A DNA stretch of 64,000 nt, taken from positions 4,946,501 through 5,010,500 of the forward strand of contig NZ_CP085636.1 of the NCBI RefSeq assembly GCF_027571385.1. The letters run 5' to 3'. The position numbers and the translations under genes were made by a program. The DNA comes from Shewanella sp. MTB7 (GTDB lineage Bacteria; Pseudomonadota; Gammaproteobacteria; Enterobacterales; Shewanellaceae). The notes under the pieces are model-generated. The model searched no databases and was not told where the DNA came from. It was given only the letters and a program-made list of their open reading frames with translations. Below are positions 47,601 to 56,052 of this stretch, one piece after another. Every line of letters starts with the position of its first letter. Within the stretch, counting starts at the first letter, position 1.

Positions 47601-47900
47601 AACATCACCACTAAAGCACACTTCATCGTTAATGATGGGGTAATAGTCACGGATCATCACTCCGACTTTAGGATCTCCCGGTACGTCAGCAAAGGTGATA
47701 ATACGTACGACACCTTCTACTTCCATAGCCTTACTTGTGTTAATGCTGAGTACTTTTGCTGCGGGCATATCGGCATATCGGCATATGCCATAAAGCATTC
47801 CTGGCATAGTTACATCATTGCCATAGATAGCCATACCCGTCACTTTAGTGTGACCGTCTACTCTAGAAATATCCTTACCTAATAAATTAAAGCCTTCCAT
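44661..47900 (-). CDS. Xanthine dehydrogenase-type fused molybdenum + FAD subunit
   Basis: A 1079-residue fusion of what are XdhA and XdhB in E. coli, with the molybdopterin part first (about 1-770) and the FAD part last (about 790-1079). The molybdenum part shows SIQNPHRVRGFVASYLGLP, RRSVMGGSFGGKDD, the TGAMRGFGSPQ loop, ATGVTENGQGLQTV, and GAKSIGEPATELAAAAINNAL containing the expected catalytic glutamate. The FAD part shows AIAGGTDVLVQGR, IGSNQIRNRATFGGNIVNAAP and SADSVPP-like nucleotide contacts. It hydroxylates hypoxanthine/xanthine or a related purine. No XdhC-type maturation factor is in the window. A striking palindrome lies 19 bp before its start codon. Confidence 0.93.
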   Translation of the reverse strand: MEGFNLLGKDISRVDGHTKVTGMAIYGNDVTMPGMLYGICRYADMPAAKVLSINTSKAMEVEGVVRIITFADVPGDPKVGVMIRDYYPIINDEVCFSGDVLAVVAAQTYEAACLAADKIEIEYQALDPISDVFEALKPDARLIHPDKESNIVACHHTEKGDVEQGFQNSELIIERIYQVGFQEHAYIEPESITAYIDPSTADIILTGSIQNPHRVRGFVASYLGLPQSSIEIRRSVMGGSFGGKDDTIDHLCCRAALMASLTKLPVKFTYTREHSMVESAKRHPYHMTYKVGFNRSGKINAMRVNILADSGAYAACTPFVTWRSAVQAAGPYEIDHVRVDVKGVYTNNTFTGAMRGFGSPQIVFANESLMDEIAEQCSISPVEVRKINALKQDGVSITGQRFSNHKVSTLEVLDKALAGAEYTAKVAHFNQLNLNDNPIKYGIGMALSYRGCSMGAEGVDTSSALVSINSDGSVNIATGVTENGQGLQTVMSLIAAEALGIPLNRVKFTEPSTAMISDGGPTVASRATITGGNAVKHGADILKQRIFEVVAPLLGTEQLDDTHWQDGLICNKHKPELSISFNEAVNKAKWGGVNLAAYGFFEQPNISWDEEKGCGSPYFTWVYACQIVELSVDTGTGKIEMLGVTAAHDVGQVISKVGFEGQVTGGIAQGFGYGVLEDFNIEHAEVKSENLDSYLLPTIKDIPPIKIIAVENPDPGGPFGAKSIGEPATELAAAAINNALSFALGRRIRQLPLTLEQVVLGYNLKKPVRQSELQLHSENKKHTLRLNGLSVINPSTVEDALSLLQDKQYQAIAGGTDVLVQGRIRTTEQSLVNIAGLSGLCNIEEDESHITIGSGVTFNHLVEHPSIAKYFPLLTHACHTIGSNQIRNRATFGGNIVNAAPCADSVPPAIIYDAEVELMSAIDGRYTHRRMPLSEFITGGYSTELKQGELLTSIILPKPVRQDLIYKYSQLGRRKALNITRLSLSCLLGFDVDGKVDYCQLVDGALFSKPQRLHAIEAILLGYPLNLERITLAEKVLMDMIESAIGGRWSAAYKQPVFINMFRNLLTEIITDVAQGEAR

Positions 47901-47918
47901 CTCAACACCTCAAATATT

Positions 47919-47964
47919 GTAACGATCTATATCTATGGCACCATTCATAGATATATACCGTTAC
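47919..47964 (-). promoter_or_regulatory. 46-bp palindrome at xanthine dehydrogenase start
   Basis: Outer arms GTAACG (47919-47924) and CGTTAC (47959-47964) and inner arms TATATCTATG (47928-47937) and CATAGATATA (47946-47955) are perfect. It ends 19 bp from the start codon, so it is either an operator or a leader hairpin. It does not fit the purine riboswitch consensus. Confidence 0.6.
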
Positions 47965-48011
47965 TTATTTATATAATCAGTGAAAGGCAACATGCAGGCC
48001 AATATAATTTT

Positions 48012-48044
48012 AAATAGATAAATTAATAGGTAAATTATCTATTT
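48012..48044. promoter_or_regulatory. Second inverted repeat upstream of xanthine dehydrogenase
   Basis: AAATAGATAAATT (48012-48024) pairs with AATTATCTATTT (48033-48044), about 11 of 12 bp. It lies about 110-145 bp upstream of the start codon; candidate operator overlapping the promoter. Confidence 0.45.
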
Positions 48045-48573
48045 CGTGAACCGTACCTTTGTTTGAAATTTTGAGAATGTTGTTCTAAGCAAAATGTGTT
48101 TAATCTATTTACATTACTTACAGTATGTATCATTAAATTTAATTAATGATGCTGGATGATATTGTTGACTTATCATTTTGATAGCCTCTATGCGTATCAA
48201 TTTGATAATACACAATGACTTAGTTTGTCCGCTTCAAAAACTATGACGTACATTCCCACTCACTTGTCGTATCTTTTATAATCAACACCTTGCTGTATCA
48301 CTGCTGCGTCTACATTAATATTCAATCCTGAACAATGATCAAAAGATCATTTCCAACATGCTGAAAGTGATCGTATTGCTAGAATAGAACGATGAGTTAA
48401 TACTTAGACCAATATGGTTTGCCGTTGCGGTAAGTCTATTATGAGAACATGTTTTGGAAATAAAGCAAAAACCAGAAAAATAGAGCAGATGGATCCTAAC
48501 GGATCCCCACTCATTTAAAAACGAGCCAAGCAGCGAACTAATCTAAGTCAACAACATTAATCGCCTTTATTAC

Positions 48574-49737
48574 TTAGTTAACCAAAGCTCCGGCAATGGC
48601 AAAACTGAGTACCAAATAGAAAATATTTGGCTTTAACAGTTTAAATAAAGCAAAACCTACCACCACAAGCGCCATATCCAGATTGTCTCTTACCGCGCTG
48701 GTGAAGATAGGATTATAGAGAGCCGCCAACAAAAAGCCCACTACGCAGGCGTTTACTCCGGCAATTGCACCTGTTATATGGGGTCTAGCACTCAAGGCGT
48801 GCCAACTTTTTAGTGCCACTAGCATCAATAGGAAACCTGGGAGGAAGATGGCAAGCGTAGCCACCAGCGCACCAACTAAGGGTTGCTCAATCCATATCTC
48901 AGCGCCAAGATAGGCCGCAAGAGCAAACATAGGGCCTGGCACCGCTTGCGCTAATGCATAGCCCGTTAAAAATTGATCATTGCTAATCGCATCGCCAACA
49001 CTCGCTTGAAGCAAGGGTAACACCACATGCCCACCACCAAACACTAAACTGCCAACTTGGTAAAACTGACTGAAAAGCGATAACAAACTCGACTCCGGCG
49101 CACTGAAACTCTCAGAAACAAGAAAAGTTGAGCCCATAAACAAAAGTACAAAAATACTCAGCCAAAGGTAGTTGAGCTTGATGCGCTGCTTTGCTGGCTC
49201 AAGAGGCATAGCAGTCGTCGATAACAACTGCCTACCAACCAAAGCCGCAAAAATCAAGAGCGCAAATTGTATCCATATTCCAGGAAACAATAAGATAAGA
49301 ATAAAACTAAGCAACATAAGCAAAATAGCAGGCTTTCGCTTACAAAATTGATTGAACATGATCCACACCGCATCAGCAACCACAACCACGGCCAGCAATT
49401 TAAGCCCGTGAATAACCCCTTGTGTTACTGGGTAGTCCAGCAATTGAGTGCTGGTTACCGCAAACAAAAATAGCAGAGTAAATGAGGGAAGTGTAAAACC
49501 AAGAAAGGCAGCCAGTCCTCCGAGTAACCCACCTCGATGATAACCAATAGCAAACCCCACCTGACTCGAACCTGGGCCAGGCATAAACTGGCTCAAAGCA
49601 ACAAAACTGGCGTAACGTTTGTCATCTAACCATGCAAGCTCTTGCACGAAAGTTTGTCTGAAATACCCAATATGTGCAGCAGGACCGCCGAAAGAGATTA
49701 AACCTAATGAGAAAAAACGAATAAAAATCTGTAGCAT
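48574..49737 (-). CDS. chrA: Chromate transporter, long-chain type
   Basis: 387-residue inner-membrane protein of two homologous halves, each with a CHR domain. The first half begins FFSLGLISFGGPAAHIGYF and contains FMPGPGSSQVGFAIGYHRGG; the second begins YQVGSLVFGGGHVVLPLL and contains ALAQAVPGPMFALAAYLG. ChrA proteins export chromate or related oxyanions. The ATG at 49737 matches the usual start; a TTG 33 bases upstream only adds an unrelated extension. No chrB or other metal gene is nearby. The GlpD-like gene lies 82 bp upstream on the same strand. Confidence 0.92.
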   Translation of the reverse strand: MLQIFIRFFSLGLISFGGPAAHIGYFRQTFVQELAWLDDKRYASFVALSQFMPGPGSSQVGFAIGYHRGGLLGGLAAFLGFTLPSFTLLFLFAVTSTQLLDYPVTQGVIHGLKLLAVVVVADAVWIMFNQFCKRKPAILLMLLSFILILLFPGIWIQFALLIFAALVGRQLLSTTAMPLEPAKQRIKLNYLWLSIFVLLFMGSTFLVSESFSAPESSLLSLFSQFYQVGSLVFGGGHVVLPLLQASVGDAISNDQFLTGYALAQAVPGPMFALAAYLGAEIWIEQPLVGALVATLAIFLPGFLLMLVALKSWHALSARPHITGAIAGVNACVVGFLLAALYNPIFTSAVRDNLDMALVVVGFALFKLLKPNIFYLVLSFAIAGALVN

Positions 49738-49819
49738 AAATCCAGCAGAGCATTGAATAAAATTTGGCAAATTTTAGCATCAAAAGATGACACTCAGATG
49801 AATTTTTCATCTGAGTGTA

Positions 49820-50995
49820 CTAGTACAGAGGCAAGCTATCGATATCTGCGACCACTTTTCGCCCCCCTAACATCTGCTCAAGCCAAAGCGTAACCTCTTT
49901 GGCAGTCGAACGAAATGTGGTTAGCTTTCCACCATAAAGAGTAAGCAGCCTAGGATGAGATTCACGAGTTTGTAACCAGAGTTCTCGAGAGCGCTCGAAT
50001 GATGTTCCCACTTGTTTCGGTAACACCCTGACACCACAGAAAGTATCAATGATCTTTGACTCTAATATTTCAATCCCACCAGAGTCAGCAAAGTAATGCT
50101 GATAGATCCCAAGCAGATAATAGATCTCTTCTCTCTTAGGTTTTGGTTTTCCCTCTAAGCTGGCTAAGGGAGTTTCTGTCGTCCCTAATAATGTTTTCCC
50201 TCGCCAAGGCATAACAAACACCACTCTTTGATCAAAACAAGACTCCAGATATAAGATCCCCTCAGGGGGAGCAATATCGAGCAATAGATGGGTTCCCTGC
50301 ACAAGCTCGACCTCCTCTCTGGCCATTGGAGGTGTTACGCAGTCGATAAGCTCATTGACCCAAGGTCCAGTCGCATTAATGACGCACAGTGCTGCCACCT
50401 TAAGATGTTCACCTTGGTGCTGATAGCTAACTTCACAGTGAGCAGGTTTATGTAAAATGGCATCACATCGAGTTTGCTGTAATACCTTTGTACCCAATTC
50501 TATTGCACTTTTTATGACGGCTTTAGTCAAAGCCTTATCATCTGTTTGAGCGTCCCAATATTGAAAAATTGCGACTAAACCTTTTAGTTTTAAACCTTGA
50601 ATTTCAGGCCATTTAGTCGCTGAAATACTCTTGTATCTGCCTAAGGGATCTAATTCACTCAATAAAGCATAGGCACTCAGTCCAGCACGGATCGCCCATT
50701 GACTGCGTTGGCTACTCTCATAAATGGGGATATAGAAGGGAATCGGTTTAACTAAGCTCGGTGCTAATTTAAGCAAAGCTCGGCGTTCAGATAGAGACTT
50801 ACGAACCAAGGACACTTGACCGGATTCAAGGTATCTTAATCCTCCATGAATTAGTTTACTCGAATTAGCAGAAGTCTGTTCACCTACCTCCCCCTTTTCC
50901 AAGAGCAATACATTATAGCCAGCCGCAGATGCACTTTGAGCAATACCAGCCCCATTGATACCGCCACCAATAATAACGAGATCAAATGTGTCCAT
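49820..50995 (-). CDS. GlpD-like FAD oxidoreductase lacking the C-terminal domain
   Basis: 391-residue flavoprotein that resembles aerobic glycerol-3-phosphate dehydrogenase. It has the FAD motif VIIGGGINGAGIAQSASAAG at 8-27, the SSKLIHGGLRYLE block at 46-58 and the C-terminal LLTLYGGKLTTFRSTA. E. coli GlpD is about 500 residues with a helical C-terminal domain; that domain is absent here and the frame ends shortly after the FAD fold. No frameshift is visible, so this is a short natural variant. Substrate is uncertain; no glpF/glpK genes are nearby. Confidence 0.83.
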   Translation of the reverse strand: MDTFDLVIIGGGINGAGIAQSASAAGYNVLLLEKGEVGEQTSANSSKLIHGGLRYLESGQVSLVRKSLSERRALLKLAPSLVKPIPFYIPIYESSQRSQWAIRAGLSAYALLSELDPLGRYKSISATKWPEIQGLKLKGLVAIFQYWDAQTDDKALTKAVIKSAIELGTKVLQQTRCDAILHKPAHCEVSYQHQGEHLKVAALCVINATGPWVNELIDCVTPPMAREEVELVQGTHLLLDIAPPEGILYLESCFDQRVVFVMPWRGKTLLGTTETPLASLEGKPKPKREEIYYLLGIYQHYFADSGGIEILESKIIDTFCGVRVLPKQVGTSFERSRELWLQTRESHPRLLTLYGGKLTTFRSTAKEVTLWLEQMLGGRKVVADIDSLPLY

Positions 50996-51089
50996 TCAAA
51001 TACCTGATGCAAGCTGTCGTACTTCCAAAGATAGCACAATCAGTTGAATCTGTTGATAAAACTAAAACCTACTTTATTTAGCACAAGTC

Positions 51090-51545
51090 TTACTTCTGCT
51101 CAACCTGAGCCAAACTCACATAAGCCTGATCACACAAACGCTTCAATTCGGCAAAAACGTCAGGCTTGATGCTGAGTTTACAGCGCATTTGTTCAGGAAT
51201 TGTCGCTGCGCGTTGTTTGAGCTCCCGGCCTTCCTTTGAAGTGTGCAGTACCCTCGCTCTTTCATCAGTTTCACTGCGCCCCCTGCTTATCAAGCCCTTA
51301 GTTTCCAAGCGTTTCAGTAATGGGGTTAAGGTCCCAGAATCAAGATGAAGTTTATCGCCTAAAGTTTTGACACTGAGCCCTTCATTTTCCCACAAAACTA
51401 ACATGGCCAAATACTGAGGATAGGTCAGATTAAGTTCATTAAGCAGAGGGCGATACGCTCTCACCATTGCGTTAGTGGCGCTGTATAGGGAAAAACAAAC
51501 TTGATTGTCCAGTGCTAACGGGTTGCTCTCTTGATCTCTTGACAT
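51090..51545 (-). CDS. ohrR: OhrR-type MarR regulator
   Basis: 151-residue winged-helix repressor. The N-terminus LALDNQVCFSLYSATNAM with Cys17 is the peroxide-sensing cysteine region of OhrR, followed by YRPLLNELNLTYPQYLAMLVLWE and the DNA-binding LGDKLHLDSGTLTPLLKRLE. OhrR releases its operator when Cys is oxidised by organic hydroperoxide. A perfect 40-bp palindrome lies 20 bp upstream, so it probably represses itself. The usual partner gene ohr is not adjacent. Confidence 0.88.
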   Translation of the reverse strand: MSRDQESNPLALDNQVCFSLYSATNAMVRAYRPLLNELNLTYPQYLAMLVLWENEGLSVKTLGDKLHLDSGTLTPLLKRLETKGLISRGRSETDERARVLHTSKEGRELKQRAATIPEQMRCKLSIKPDVFAELKRLCDQAYVSLAQVEQK

Positions 51546-51564
51546 AATCTTAGCGTGATATTCT

Positions 51565-51604
51565 ATTTAGTTGTGCACAATATACTTATTGTGCACAACT
51601 AAAT
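51565..51604. promoter_or_regulatory. Perfect 40-bp OhrR-type double operator
   Basis: Two 18-bp arms, ATTTAGTTGTGCACAATA and its reverse complement, flank TACT. Each arm itself contains the palindrome TTGTGCACAA (51571-51580 and 51589-51598), 18 bp apart, so two MarR dimers could bind side by side. It ends 20 bp upstream of the ohrR start. Confidence 0.85.
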
Positions 51605-51819
51605 CCTCACTTTCAAATAAGAATTTGTGTTTACTCTTAGAATAATTAAGGAGCCGATTAGAATCCCCTTCCTTTTGCCAAAATAATTAACGGGCAATTA
51701 GCTTACAGATTGATTTTATTCTGCCATTGCCTTAAATTAATAGCGCAACAAACCAGTAAAGATAAGATAACACCAACAAATCACCAATTAGGCACGTTTT
51801 ACTTCAAAAGGAGCCAGCA

Positions 51820-52272
51820 ATGAGAGTGATATTAACTATTATATCGATATTTGCAGTAGGTGGCGCAGCTGCACAGTGTGACCAGAGTATCCATATGTTT
51901 GATATTCCCTATGCAAAAAACAGCTCCTATTTCCCCAGTTCCTATTCCACCCAATTGGACGCTATTGGTAGAGAGCATAAGGAGCAGTCCGGGTATCTGT
52001 TATTAGAATTTCAGGTACAAAAAGAGCAAGTCAGTGATGAGTTGAGAACCTACAATCTGTGGCTAGCTCAACGCAGAATAGATAGGGTAAAAACCTACCT
52101 CTCCGATTCAAACTTTGTCGCTCCGGTTGTGACACGGATCTTAACTGCTGGCTTAACAAAACGACGAGATATGAGCGTGAGTTGGTGTCCTCTTTCTGCA
52201 TCCCCAGAGACAACATCAGTGAGACTTGCCGAAAGCCAAGAGCTCTCTCTAGACGGAAAAACTAAGCTGTAG
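51820..52272 (+). CDS. Small exported OmpA-like protein
   Basis: 150-residue precursor with a signal peptide (MRVILTIISIFAVGGAAA). The rest resembles a shortened OmpA-like peptidoglycan-associated domain: LLLEFQVQKEQVSDELRTYN, then LAQRRIDRVKTYLSDS, the usual NxxLxxxRAxxVxxYL region, and VVTRILTAG. The key Asp/Arg peptidoglycan contacts are not clear. AAGGAGCC precedes the ATG. It lies 217 bp upstream of the thioredoxin/DsbD-like gene, whose partner it may be. Confidence 0.68.
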   Translation: MRVILTIISIFAVGGAAAQCDQSIHMFDIPYAKNSSYFPSSYSTQLDAIGREHKEQSGYLLLEFQVQKEQVSDELRTYNLWLAQRRIDRVKTYLSDSNFVAPVVTRILTAGLTKRRDMSVSWCPLSASPETTSVRLAESQELSLDGKTKL

Positions 52273-52319
52273 AAGAAAGCAAAGTTTATTTTAGCAAACT
52301 AGCTCCTGCCTGAATTTAT

Positions 52320-52340
52320 ATACCCAAACAACTTGGATAT
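52320..52340. repeat. Short dispersed repeat, copy 2
   Basis: ATACCCAAACAACTTGGATA resembles in reverse orientation the copy at 19176-19195. Function unknown. Confidence 0.5.
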
Positions 52341-52488
52341 AGTATGTCTCAGTTCCCAATTCCCGATGATTCGAGATTCCGGTTGCAATTATTGAACGTT
52401 TATTTAGCTAACCTGATAAATAAACGTAAAGTAATTCAAGATAAGTATCTCAATATTCTCTCAAAGAGAGCATCCCGGTGGAGGGAAC

Positions 52489-53904
52489 ATGGCTAGAATG
52501 ATTCTGTTAATCATCGTTTTTTGCTTAGGTATATTTTCAACATCTTCGACGTTAGCCTCAGTTTCATCAGTATCTCCTCCGGACAGCACACAAAACTGGC
52601 ATTATATGAATGAAAAGGGTGAGCTTAAGATAAAGCTCTATTTTTTCTGGTCCAAAACCTGTCCACACTGTGCTGAGGCTCATCCATTTATCGATGCATT
52701 ACCAAAGCATTACCCTTGGATAGAGCTCTCTTCACATATGATCTCAACGCCGGGCTCTATGGACAGATGGCAGGAGATAGCTTTACAAACTGGCACCAAA
52801 GCTAGCTCCGTTCCCTATATGGCCATGTGTGATAAAGCGGTCATTGGCTACAGTAGCGAGGCGGTAACGGGCCAGTATTTAGTCGACAGTTTAAAACAGT
52901 GTTATCAAGCTCTGGGTGGTACATTGGATCCCAATGATAACTTTGCACCTAGCAGTTTAAATAACGAGCAATCACTCTTTGGCACCTGTGGAGATGATAC
53001 AGATCAAGATAGTAATGCTGGAACTTGCGCTCTTAATACTGAATCTCAACAGCCTCATATCAGCTCTGTTCAACCGGTAGAGTTACCATTCATCGGTGTG
53101 GTTGCCCCAGAGCAACTCTCACTTCCTTTGCTCACAGTGGTGCTAGCAGGAGTCGATGCGTTTAATCCCTGCGCCTTCTTTGTGCTGCTATTTTTACTCT
53201 CCATTATGGTGAATGCGAAAAGCCGCGCGCGTATGCTGATTGTGGGTGGGATATTTGTGTTCTTCTCGGGTTTTATCTATTTCCTGTTTATGATCGCCTG
53301 GCTCAATATTTTCGAGTTATTGGGAGCTAGTAGTGATGGAGGCATGATTATTCTAGGGGCTGGTATTTTGGCTTTAGTGGCTGGCATTATAAATTTAAAA
53401 GATTACTTTTTCACTAAGGGAGAGGTCACACTCTCCATGTCGGCTGAAAACCGAACCGGACTGATAAAGCGTATGGGGAAGCTCACGAATGCCAGTAGTA
53501 TGGCGACTATGATTGCGGGAACAGTTATCTTGTCTATCTTAGCCAACGCTTATGAACTGCTATGTACAGCAGGTTTTCCGATGATTTATACCAGTGTGTT
53601 AGCCATGCATGAACTCCCTGATTTTGAACGCTATATGTACCTTGTTTTTTATAATATTGTCTATGTGATCCCCCTAGCGATTATCGTTATCGCTTTTAGC
53701 GCAACACTAGGTAAACGCAAGCTAACAGAGAAAGAGGGACAAACCTTAAAGCTGATGTCCGGTATTATGATGGTGGGTTTGGGGGGTACATTAGCCGTTG
53801 ATCCTACCGCTTTGCAAAATGTGACTCTCGCTATAGGTCTGATCTTAAGCTCAATAGTCCTTACCTTCATTATCACTCTCACTAGAAAGATCTTAAATCA
53901 ATAG
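52489..53904 (+). CDS. Thioredoxin-like protein with DsbD/CcdA-like membrane domain
   Basis: 471-residue membrane protein. After a signal/anchor (residues 4-24) a periplasmic thioredoxin-like domain carries the redox pair CPHC (KTCPHCAEAHPFIDAL, about 59-75) and a cis-proline region SSVPYMAMC. A linker rich in Asp, Asn and Gln follows, with further cysteines (FGTCGDD, AGTCALN). The C-terminal half has about seven membrane segments with FNPCAFFVLLFLLSIM and NAYELLCTAGFPMIYTS, the cysteine positions used by DsbD/CcdA-type electron carriers. The arrangement suggests transfer of reductant from the cytoplasm to a periplasmic thiol protein. GGAGGG precedes the ATG. Confidence 0.82.
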   Translation: MARMILLIIVFCLGIFSTSSTLASVSSVSPPDSTQNWHYMNEKGELKIKLYFFWSKTCPHCAEAHPFIDALPKHYPWIELSSHMISTPGSMDRWQEIALQTGTKASSVPYMAMCDKAVIGYSSEAVTGQYLVDSLKQCYQALGGTLDPNDNFAPSSLNNEQSLFGTCGDDTDQDSNAGTCALNTESQQPHISSVQPVELPFIGVVAPEQLSLPLLTVVLAGVDAFNPCAFFVLLFLLSIMVNAKSRARMLIVGGIFVFFSGFIYFLFMIAWLNIFELLGASSDGGMIILGAGILALVAGIINLKDYFFTKGEVTLSMSAENRTGLIKRMGKLTNASSMATMIAGTVILSILANAYELLCTAGFPMIYTSVLAMHELPDFERYMYLVFYNIVYVIPLAIIVIAFSATLGKRKLTEKEGQTLKLMSGIMMVGLGGTLAVDPTALQNVTLAIGLILSSIVLTFIITLTRKILNQ

Positions 53905-54022
53905 GTCACATTTCATGCAACACTTCGATACCATAAACTACGTTAATGGACTAAAGTTTATGGTATCTGAGTCGATAGAATCTTAATGATAGATAGTTGA
54001 ATTAATCTAGTGTGAGGTCGAA

Positions 54023-54211
54023 ATGTCAATCACAATCGGTAGCGCAAATTTAGAGCCCAACTTAAGTAACGGTAATATTGGCGTTAAAGTCGCTCAACTC
54101 GCCAAAGAACAACAAGAAGCTGAAGGAGAGATCGCACTGCAATTGATTCAAGCTACAGCGCCCACTGCTCCAGTCGGCAATTCGGGGCATAACGTCAATA
54201 TCAAAGTTTAG
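54023..54211 (+). CDS. YjfB family putative motility protein
   Basis: A 62-residue protein matching the small YjfB family: an N-terminal coiled stretch (NGNIGVKVAQLAKEQQEAEG), a second helix (EIALQLIQATAP) and the family-typical GNSGHNVNIKV end. The name comes from co-occurrence with flagellar genes; the role is not established. GTGAGG precedes the ATG and a strong terminator follows. Confidence 0.75.
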   Translation: MSITIGSANLEPNLSNGNIGVKVAQLAKEQQEAEGEIALQLIQATAPTAPVGNSGHNVNIKV

Positions 54212-54242
54212 CTGTTACTCAATTTCTCTTGATACCAATAGC

Positions 54243-54270
54243 AATCAGCCAGTCTTATGACTGGCTGATT
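54243..54270. terminator. Bidirectional terminator yjfB-like / ahpF
   Basis: AATCAGCCAGT and ACTGGCTGATT form an 11-bp stem around CTTATG, between the converging yjfB-like and ahpF genes. Confidence 0.88.
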
Positions 54271-54292
54271 AGTTTGTACTTAATAGAGCTAA

Positions 54293-55861
54293 TTAAGCTG
54301 CTACTTGGGCTTGCTCCGGCGCACTATGTCTGATGAGGTAATCAAACGCTCCTAACGAAGCCGTTGCCCCACTGCCCATCGCAATTATAATCTGCTTGTA
54401 CGCTGAGTTAGTCACATCCCCAGCAGCAAATATGCCCGCTAACGATGTTTCACCTTTACCATCAACGATGATTTCGCCTCTTGGAGTCAAATCAATCGTC
54501 CCTTTTAGCCACTCAGAATTAGGGATCAAACCTATCTGAACAAAAATACCTTCAAGCTTCACATGGTGTGACTCTCCAGTCGTTCTGTCAGTGTAATTTA
54601 GTCCATTAACTCGCTTTCCATCACCAACAACTTCTGTAGTCATGGCTTGGGTAATGATCTTAATATTGCCCATAGAAGCCGCTTTACGTTGCAAGACTTC
54701 ATCTGCTCTTAATTGGCTATCAAATTCGAGTACGGTAACGTGTTCAACAATATTCGCCAAATCGATAGCCGCTTCGATACCTGAATTACCACCACCAATA
54801 ACGGCAACACGTTTGCCCTTAAATAAAGGGCCATCACAATGTGGACAATAAGCCACACCTTTACCACGATACTCTTGCTCACCGGGTACCTTCATTTCAC
54901 GCCATCTAGCACCCGTCGCTAACAATACTGTCTTACTTTTTAATACAGCCCCATTTTCCAATTCAAGTTCAAACAATTCACCAGATTTAAGGCTCAAAGC
55001 TCTTTGATTATCCATGATATCAACATCATATTCATGAACATGAGCTTCAAGGTTGGCCACTAACTTAGGACCTTCAGTGGCCTTAACTGAGATAAAGTTC
55101 TCAATACCTACAGTCTCGGCTACTTGACCACCAAATTTATCGGCAACAATACCGGTACGTAATCCTTTACGAGCAGCATAAATTGCCGCTGCAGCACCTG
55201 CTGGACCACCACCGACAACAAGCACATCAAATGGCTCTTTTTCAGCCAAAACTTCTGCTTGACGTGCCGTCGCTCCGGTGTCTATTTTATTGAGGATCTC
55301 GGTCAAACTAATACGGCCTTGAGCAAACACTTCACCATTAAGGTAAACCGAAGGAACTGCTAAGATGTCGCGCTCGAATACCTCGGTTTGAAACAGTGAT
55401 CCATCGATCATTACATTGGTAATATTTGGATTGATAGCCGCCATCATGTTCAATGCCTGAACGACATCCGGGCAGTTTTGACAGCTAAGAGAAACGTAAG
55501 TCTCAAAATGGTATTCACCAGGTAATGCCTTGATCTGTGCAATGACCGCATCCTCTAACTTAAGTGGATGACCGCCAGTATGAAGCAGTGCTAAAACAAG
55601 TGATGTAAACTCATGCCCCATCGGCAAACCAGCAAAGGTGATGTCGGTTTGAGTTTCTGTATTAGTCACCTTCATCGAAGGCATACGCTTACCTTCAGTT
55701 TCGATAATGCTAACCAATGGTGACAAGCTTTCAATATCTTGCGCTAAAGCTCTAAGCTCTTGCGCTTTAGGACTAGTATCTGCAGACACGACAAGTTCAA
55801 CTGGGCGCTTGAGGTTTTGCAGGTAGGTTTTCAGTTGAGTCATAAGATTCGTATCTAACAT
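54293..55861 (-). CDS. ahpF: Alkyl hydroperoxide reductase subunit F
   Basis: NADH-dependent flavoprotein that reduces AhpC. The 522 residues follow E. coli AhpF: N-terminal thioredoxin-like fold with [15 protein letters not shown] redox pair, FAD-binding [27 protein letters not shown] disulphide of the thioredoxin-reductase part, and NAD-binding [16 protein letters not shown]. The ATG at 55861 yields [11 protein letters not shown], the family start, with TAGGAG in front; the longer upstream frame has no support. It lies 191 bp downstream of ahpC on the same strand. Confidence 0.96.
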   Translation of the reverse strand: MLDTNLMTQLKTYLQNLKRPVELVVSADTSPKAQELRALAQDIESLSPLVSIIETEGKRMPSMKVTNTETQTDITFAGLPMGHEFTSLVLALLHTGGHPLKLEDAVIAQIKALPGEYHFETYVSLSCQNCPDVVQALNMMAAINPNITNVMIDGSLFQTEVFERDILAVPSVYLNGEVFAQGRISLTEILNKIDTGATARQAEVLAEKEPFDVLVVGGGPAGAAAAIYAARKGLRTGIVADKFGGQVAETVGIENFISVKATEGPKLVANLEAHVHEYDVDIMDNQRALSLKSGELFELELENGAVLKSKTVLLATGARWREMKVPGEQEYRGKGVAYCPHCDGPLFKGKRVAVIGGGNSGIEAAIDLANIVEHVTVLEFDSQLRADEVLQRKAASMGNIKIITQAMTTEVVGDGKRVNGLNYTDRTTGESHHVKLEGIFVQIGLIPNSEWLKGTIDLTPRGEIIVDGKGETSLAGIFAAGDVTNSAYKQIIIAMGSGATASLGAFDYLIRHSAPEQAQVAA

Positions 55862-55976
55862 GATAACTCCTAAAAAATCGACACTACTATCTTTGAGTAT
55901 CAATCGGAAAATTTGGGAAAAAATAAGCTCAGACTGACAGGGGGAGCTGAGCTTATTTGGGCATAGATAAAAGAGC

Positions 55977-56011
55977 ACTGAAGTGTAAAGCTAATCTTTC
56001 ACCTCAGTGGC
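55977..56011 (-). promoter_or_regulatory. Hairpin between ahpC and ahpF
   Basis: CACTGA-GTG-AAAG on one side pairs with CTTT-CAC-TCAGTG on the other with three mismatches. It lies between ahpC and ahpF and may reduce ahpF expression relative to ahpC. Confidence 0.55.
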
Positions 56012-56052
56012 TGGTAGTTTGGAGATGAAGCCGCTACCAGCAATAGGTTAAA

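Larger units (their letters stand above)
47901..48573. other. 673-bp gap upstream of xanthine dehydrogenase operon
   Basis: No gene. Two inverted repeats near the start codon (47919-47964, 48012-48044) look regulatory. A GGATCC-TAAC-GGATCC hairpin lies near 48492, after the chromate transporter gene but 80 bp away. The AT-rich rest probably holds the operon promoter. Confidence 0.6.

Noticed and set aside
47919..47964. Purine or xanthine riboswitch before xanthine dehydrogenase
   Set aside because: Conserved junction bases of the purine class are not present; palindrome is simple two-arm.
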